Made by a program: the position numbers and the translations under genes
Notes under the pieces: model-generated
Told to the model about the DNA's origin: nothing
The model's database searches: none
What the model saw: the letters and a program-made list of their open reading frames with translations, nothing else
Assembly (NCBI RefSeq): GCF_036588685.1
Contig: NC_086382.1
Location: forward strand, 3,261,001 to 3,325,000
DNA from: Mytilus trossulus
Taxonomy: Eukaryota; Mollusca; Bivalvia; Mytilida; Mytilidae
Length of the DNA: 64,000 bases
Direction of reading: 5' to 3'
Part shown: piece after piece, positions 60,000 through 64,000 of the stretch
How the letters are laid out: each line of letters begins with the position of its first letter
How positions within the stretch are numbered: position 1 is the first letter of the stretch

Positions 60000-60205
60000 A
60001 ATTTGGACAAAAAGGCGATACAATAATTGCTAAACTGTTGTGTTCTTATGAAATGTCTAAATACAGAGAATGTGTTATAAATTAGTACTACTTATGAACA
60101 TTTATATTTAATCAATGTATTGTATATGTTATTGTTTGTAATAATATTGTTTGTACGCTATATGCCCTCCTTGTGCCCTAATTTGGGGAATAAAAGTATT
60201 CCATT
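60000..60205 (+). mobile_element. LINE 3' tail, plus orientation
   Basis: It ends ATGCCCTCCTTGTGCCCTAA then TTTGGGGAATAAAAGTATTC and a TTCTATTCTA microsatellite-like end. This is the mirror-strand equivalent of the tails at 62083-62140 and 51060-51115. No open frame remains. Confidence 0.5.
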
Positions 60206-60687
60206 TTATTCTATTCTAACATGTACCTTATGGTCTACATTTTATTGCACAGAGTTAGAATGTGGCAGTGCAGACCTTTTCTTATCTAACACAACATTTA
60301 TACATTTTTACTAAAAATAGGGAGAGATACAGTCAGTACCAAGACAAAAAACTATTCTTGGCTATCAGAGGGGACAGGGCTACTTTTGTCAACCTTTTGT
60401 ACGCTCATGAAGGGGGTGCGTTATTGAATTTAGAAAAAAACGCATAAGGAAGGGATTCAGCACCTCTCTGTTTCCGTTGCTATGAAGGCTTAGGGTAAAA
60501 CGGTATGCGGACATACAGATTAAATAATGCTTTTTTAGTCGACAAATAGCTTACATTGAATGCTATATGTTTGAGGTATACATGTACATGGTAGTAGTCG
60601 GCAATTTATCGTATCTGAAATAAGTCTCGTGGATAAGGAATCGTGCATATAAAAAGATGAATCATTTTATAATTTTATAATAAAAGA

Positions 60688-60693
60688 TTTATT
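60688..60693 (-). terminator. possible AATAAA for the 61244-61666 gene
   Basis: AATAAA on the minus strand about 550 nt downstream of that gene's stop; another lies at 60715-60720. Position only. Confidence 0.3.
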
Positions 60694-61243
60694 GCATGCA
60701 TATGGGACTGTCTGTTTATTTACATTAGACAACCTGTGCAAACAGATACATTAAAGAAAATCAATGAAATAAACTATAAATTAAGTTAAATAAAATCTTT
60801 AAACAAAAACGATTGACATAATAAAAACAATTATAAACATTTATAAAAGATTAACAGAAAAAAATCAAGAAAAGAAACAAAAGTTATATATGAGCAACAC
60901 GCATTTTATAATACTGATGCGGTAAATTGTATATGAAGCGCACCCAGATTCCGGCAAACATAGACAGAGTTCAAAAGCAATATATATATATAATTATTTG
61001 CAAAAGTTTATGAACTGCACAAAGTATGGATAAAAATACACGATCAACAGAACTGTCAAAGCTTAAATCCTTGTTTCAAACCACTCCACCGCGGTATCTC
61101 AGCGGTTGAATCTTCATCAATGCAAATAAATGATTTCAGCTATCTGAAAAATCGAAATAGTTCACAATGCTCCTGAACAAATCCGAATAAAAGATGCTCC
61201 GAATGTCTGTTCCGAAAAAAGTTATAATATTTATCATTATCAC

Positions 61244-61666
61244 TTACTGTGCTGATCTCCACTTTACAAGATCACTAGCAGGAATTCCAAACTTCTTTTT
61301 CTTATTGTCCGTTCCACGACTGAAGAAGAAACCACAAGTTGGTTTTTCTTCCGTAAAAAACGGAGCTAATGAATTGACAAGCACCTTTTCACCTCCTATT
61401 ATGACATACTGTTGAGTTTTACCGCCTTCTTTCGATTGTAGCAGACTTTTCGAAAATTCCGGATTCGACATTGTTGTTGGTTCTCGTTGGAATCTCTGAA
61501 AATGTCTGGAATATCTTTTAGCGCCAAGACCCAATCTTTCCAATCTTCTGTTTTCCAATCTTTCCCACGTTAAAGTTTTTGGGCTTGGATTAAACTCCAC
61601 TAAGTGCGGATATAAATCCGACGAATTTTTACTAACGTTTGGCTGTTGGCTTACTGTAGCCGGCAT
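61244..61666 (-). CDS. uncharacterised small basic protein, ~140 residues
   Basis: A continuous minus-strand frame from ATG at 61666: MPATVSQQPNVSKNSSDLYP, a basic middle (TWERLENRRLERLGLGAKRY) and a C-terminal LAPFFTEEKPTCGFFFSRGT ending FGIPASDLVKWRSAQ. Codon use and composition are protein-like, unlike the random AT-rich frames. The end reads CAGTAAGTG, which contains both the stop TAA and a GTAAGT donor. Splicing to a TTTTTCAG acceptor near 61145 would give CA|A TAG, the same Gln-stop. No membrane segment or signal peptide. Not a repeat within this window. I do not recognise the family. Confidence 0.6.
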   Translation of the reverse strand: MPATVSQQPNVSKNSSDLYPHLVEFNPSPKTLTWERLENRRLERLGLGAKRYSRHFQRFQREPTTMSNPEFSKSLLQSKEGGKTQQYVIIGGEKVLVNSLAPFFTEEKPTCGFFFSRGTDNKKKKFGIPASDLVKWRSAQ

Positions 61667-62082
61667 CGCCTAACGGATTTTATCTGTGTACGATTAACTT
61701 TCCTCTGGAATTAGTATTAATGTCGGTGTTTTCGTTGCTAACGAGGCCCGTGGTAGATCTGGGTAAAATTTAAATCTATGTAGAAGATTAAACCGATCGA
61801 TAACAGTAGGTATTTACAGCTTTAACGGTACTTACTCGGGCGATTTTTAACGCTTGATGCACTCCACGTTACTATGCACTGATCATTGTGTGTGCCTCCA
61901 AAATTGATCCTATTATTATGGCTATTTAATTGTGACGTCATCAAACAATATAGTTACACTTATATATTTGGCTATGAATAAATTAACGAATATATACTTT
62001 ATTCGTCCATTGAATAATAGATGAATTGATGTTTTGAGGTCTTTATGATATCAAGGACTTTGAGTATTATGTAAATAGAACA

Positions 62083-62098
62083 GAACAGAACAGAACAT
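62083..62098 (-). repeat. GAACA microsatellite tail of the LINE
   Basis: GAACA repeated about three to four times immediately beyond the ATATTTTATTTCCAATTAAG tail; on the element strand this is a TGTTC run. Short tandem 3' ends are typical of several LINE clades. Confidence 0.75.
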
Positions 62099-62228
62099 AT
62101 TTTATTTCCAATTAAGGGCCCACAAGGGGCATACAGAGCATACATGAATAAGGAAAAAGAATATTAATTTGATAGATACATACAATGTAGATACAAACAT
62201 TATTTTACATACAGTAACAATACAATTA

Positions 62229-62672
62229 CTAACTCATATTCACTTTAATAAATTTACCAACAGCATTAAGGACCTGATTGTCTTCACAGTTTAATAAATA
62301 AATAAATTTATGCTGATTATCCAGTAAAGAAAAATTTGGAATTCTTTGGCAAACAAAGTCAAAGAGAGCATCTCTATCTGATTTAGAATTTTCACAGTTA
62401 GTTAAAAAATGGATTTCATCTTCAACACAGCCAGAGGAGCATTTTTTGCAAATTCTTTCATTTCGTGGAATATTTGAAAAACGTCCAACTTCAATTTGAA
62501 GCTTATGAGCAGAAATACGTAATTTGCATATAGATCTTCTTAAATCAAAGTCCTTTATTAAAGAAAGATAATTTTCATAACCAAAATTGTAAATATGTAA
62601 ACCATAGATTTCACCCAGACTCTTTTCTGATAAAATCAAAGTTTGTTGTAGAATACAATCGATGACATTCAC
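62229..62672 (-). pseudogene. LINE (non-LTR retrotransposon) ORF2 C-terminal fragment
   Basis: 147 codons from the element's C-terminal region: LRISAHKLQIEVGRFSNIPR, then a Cys/His cluster ICKKCSSGCVEDEIHFLTNC and LFDFVCQRIPNF. The CxxC..C...H...C pattern after R.S.H.L..E.GR is a familiar C-terminal zinc-binding segment of animal LINE polyproteins. It is followed on the minus strand by the 3' tail and TGTTC microsatellite (62083-62228), so the 3' end is intact. The upstream reverse transcriptase and endonuclease are absent, so the copy is 5'-truncated, and it cannot transpose itself. Confidence 0.8.
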
Positions 62673-64000
62673 CTGGTAGGTTACAGCAGATGTAAGAAGA
62701 GAAACATCGCCAAGTCCTTAGAAATCAACTGGGACTATTTTACTATACTTTTATACAAAATGTATATAGTATAATAGTTCCAGAATTCAATAAATAAAGA
62801 AAACTGGGCTAAAACTTGAAACTTGCATGTTAGGGGTCAGGGAACGACTATAATTTGATATTCATACAAGCGGATAGCAGCATTTTTTTCTTTAATAGCA
62901 ATTGACAAAATTAATCAACTACAATGTATTCATAAAAGTGCTTGGACAAAAATATAATAAACTAAAATAATTACTACATTAAAAACAAAAAGATTGCCAG
63001 ACGTGGAAATATTTAGAAATCCTGCAGTTTAAAGAATTGTCTTCAGACGCGTATTTAAGGGGGGGGGGGGGCGACTCCTCCTTTTCGGATAATACATAAA
63101 CTTTGTATGTGTCTCACTACAAACGTTACCTAGTTTGAGCCCCTCCATTTTATAAAATCTTGGATCCGCATCTGATTTTGCAGTAATTCGAGGGTCAAGG
63201 AGAATGATAACACTGGCTTCTGTACCAAGATACAAAATATTATGTCACCTTGGTGTAATTTGAATAAATTGACGGAATTATTATCTTCTAAACCAAACGA
63301 CAATATGTGTTTTGTAAGTGCACTAGTTCAATCGCTTGGACATCGTAAAATCCCTTTCACTTGTTTGAAGGCTAGGGCGTGAAGTCTAGTCGACAGAAAA
63401 ACAAACTTTCAAGTATTAAACAAACACGTCTCGGACCATCCCGCCTACTTGTTTAATTCATACTCAAATTATTTAATATTGATAAGTTTGAGATGTGTAC
63501 ACATTATTATTTATTGGGTCAATACATATTTCATATCCTTTCATATACTAGTATGTCTATAGCCATTGATGTTTTATTACTTTAAATTTAAACCTTATAA
63601 TTATAAAGAATTATTACAGGGATGTCATAAAATTATTACAGGGATGTCATAAGACGGAAGCCATACGAGATACATTTTTTTTTATTCAGACAAAAGTTCA
63701 TGCAACTTTCATGGCATACTTTTAGACTGAGACTTCTACAAAATAGAAATAGTTGCCTTTTTAATGTAGACTGGTTTTAAAAAAAAAATAATCTTCAGTT
63801 AATCCTGATACAGACTTGGATCAAAACCATTTTTGAAGCGAGAATTATTGCTTGACTTTACAAATACAAACTCTGAGAAAATAACATAAACAGATAAAAC
63901 ACACTACTAGTAACCCCAAATTACAAAATGACTTGGAAACAGTCACCACTGACAAAAAAGAAATCCATTTCTGCTGAAAATAGACATACATTTGACCCAC
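62673..64000. other. non-coding stretch
   Basis: No gene seen. A G12 homopolymer lies at 63059-63071. TTATTACAGGGATGTCATAA occurs twice in tandem at about 63612-63652 (period about 24 bp). Confidence 0.5.

Overview
The window looks like AT-rich nuclear DNA from a marine bivalve, most likely a mussel (Mytilidae). That is an inference from three things: the spliced gene structure, the mollusc-like sequence of the arginine kinase, and many dispersed repeat families I recognise from bivalve genomes. Nothing in it looks bacterial or organellar.

Two protein-coding genes can be rebuilt exon by exon, both on the minus strand. The first, at 9230-28025, is a GT7 (beta-1,4-galactosyltransferase family) Golgi enzyme. 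It has six coding exons whose phases all close into a 422-residue protein. It carries isoleucine where vertebrate B4GALT1 has the donor-selecting tyrosine, so a GalNAc-transferring (LacdiNAc-forming) enzyme is the better prediction. The second, at 39247-44072, is arginine kinase: six coding exons giving 352 residues, with a likely untranslated first exon upstream and an AATAAA signal downstream. A third probable small gene is at 61244-61666 (minus, about 140 residues, family not recognised). A LINE C-terminal fragment lies at 62229-62672.

The rest is introns and intergenic DNA packed with mobile and repetitive DNA. From left to right it holds: a 1.7-kb foldback element (814-2514); a 28-bp tandem array split by a 506-bp element with a 9-bp target duplication (5640-6475); a 1.9-kb array of a 34-bp satellite ending about 125 bp past the GT7 stop codon (7173-9104); a 4.2-kb long-TIR element with CACTGTG ends and a 5-bp duplication in GT7 intron 1 (19390-23597), resembling non-autonomous Transib/ProtoRAG elements; an 87-bp hairpin element nested in it (20860-20946), whose ends and 8-bp duplication match a 717-bp near-palindrome in arginine kinase intron 1 (43027-43743); an element bounded by inverted arrays of a GCGCCGAT-bearing unit (28.6-29.7 kb); a 190-bp element with a TTA duplication whose empty site survives elsewhere in the window (30112-30301); a tRNA-derived SINE in arginine kinase intron 4; a repeat-dense tract at 45-49 kb; and a 2-kb CTAGAT minisatellite that reverses orientation part-way (54.34-56.30 kb).

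The two main genes have unrelated jobs, protein or lipid glycosylation and phosphagen energy buffering, and nothing suggests they are co-regulated. The main interest is the set of transposable elements with intact ends and target duplications inside their introns.
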